From positions 372,001-436,000 of the forward strand of contig NZ_SIJC01000002.1 in NCBI RefSeq assembly GCF_010078385.1: a DNA stretch of 64,000 nt. The letters run 5' to 3'. Below are positions 63,777 to 64,000 of the stretch, one piece after another. Source of the DNA: Chengkuizengella sediminis. GTDB taxonomy: Bacteria; Bacillota; Bacilli; Paenibacillales; KCTC-33759. The notes under the pieces are model-generated. The model was not told the DNA's origin. It made no database searches and was given only the letters and a program-made list of their open reading frames with translations. The first letter of the stretch is position 1; every line of letters starts with the position of its first letter. Made by a program: the position numbers and the translations under genes.

Positions 63777-64000
63777 CGAAAATTTAAAATTTAATTTTTT
63801 GAAAACAGAGGGAATTCTTGGTCTCACTGGAATAAGACCGTTGATTACCTCTATTTCTTCTTGGTCACAGTTGTAGATGAATAATATATTATCAACGGAT
63901 TAAAATTTGATGTCTTTTAGTCTTTTCGTCCTATTTTTCGCAACTTTCCCAATTTTTTCTCGTCTAGTAAATATAGAGTTTGTCGATTTCGCATTTATAT

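Noticed and set aside
63780-63890. A minus-strand frame reading DQEEIEVINGLIPVRPRIPS near the window end
   Set aside because: No start codon before an upstream stop, no ribosome binding site and no recognised family.
1-64000. tRNA, rRNA, CRISPR arrays, prophage or intact transposase genes
   Set aside because: Looked for by conserved motifs and repeats while reading; none was found, though a tRNA scan was not possible.

Overview
The window is chromosomal DNA from a low-GC (roughly one-third G+C by eye) Gram-positive bacterium of the Bacillales. The run cca-birA-panBCD-(TPR)-dinG, followed downstream by asnS-dnaD, together with strong AGGAGG-type ribosome binding sites, SLH-domain surface proteins, T-box control of proline genes and Rex, points to Paenibacillaceae or a close relative. 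The genus is an inference; a marine, low-GC paenibacillid would fit. I see no tRNA, rRNA, CRISPR array, intact transposase or prophage.

Layout. 1-24.5 kb is mostly conserved core: tRNA CCA-adding enzyme (partial), BirA, pantothenate synthesis (panB, panC, panD), a TPR protein, DinG, the redox repressor Rex, a CPBP protease, MTA/SAH deaminase, a TseB-like protein, a two-gene operon of a secreted protein plus a short FtsH-like metalloprotease, a DUF2019-like protein, a large secreted YcdB/YcdC-SLH protein, pseudouridine catabolism (psuK, psuG), a 3-hydroxyacyl-CoA dehydrogenase with acetate kinase, AsnRS and DnaD. Intergenic elements here include a candidate structured RNA after birA, a tandem pair of hairpin repeats before the TPR gene, and a MITE-like element just before dinG.

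24.5-50.9 kb is accessory. It holds a signalling island: a 1023-residue hybrid sensor kinase, a response regulator with a SARP-type output domain, and a broken mosaic RCC1/cadherin-like/Kelch/SLH surface gene. The kinase and surface genes have near-identical promoters with paired 8-bp direct repeats at 11-bp spacing, nine bases before an extended -10. This is the arrangement SARP regulators bind, so the three genes look like one self-regulated circuit. After this come gene remnants (sigma factor, VOC), an atypical NUDIX, a cytosolic 5'-nucleotidase-like protein, tandem S9 peptidases, an ArsR-like regulator, a second-type MurG, a duplicated lipoprotein/small-protein cassette, a YfiT/BstA-like protein, a GNAT, and a nucleotidyltransferase.

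50.9-64 kb returns to metabolism: an intracellular GH30 glycosidase behind a palindromic operator, the proline operon proB-proA-proC (minus strand) under a proline-type T-box, a LysE exporter, a YitT protein, a nitrilase-family amidase, a LysR regulator divergent from leuC-leuD, and at the end an ECF sigma factor with a DUF4179 membrane partner.
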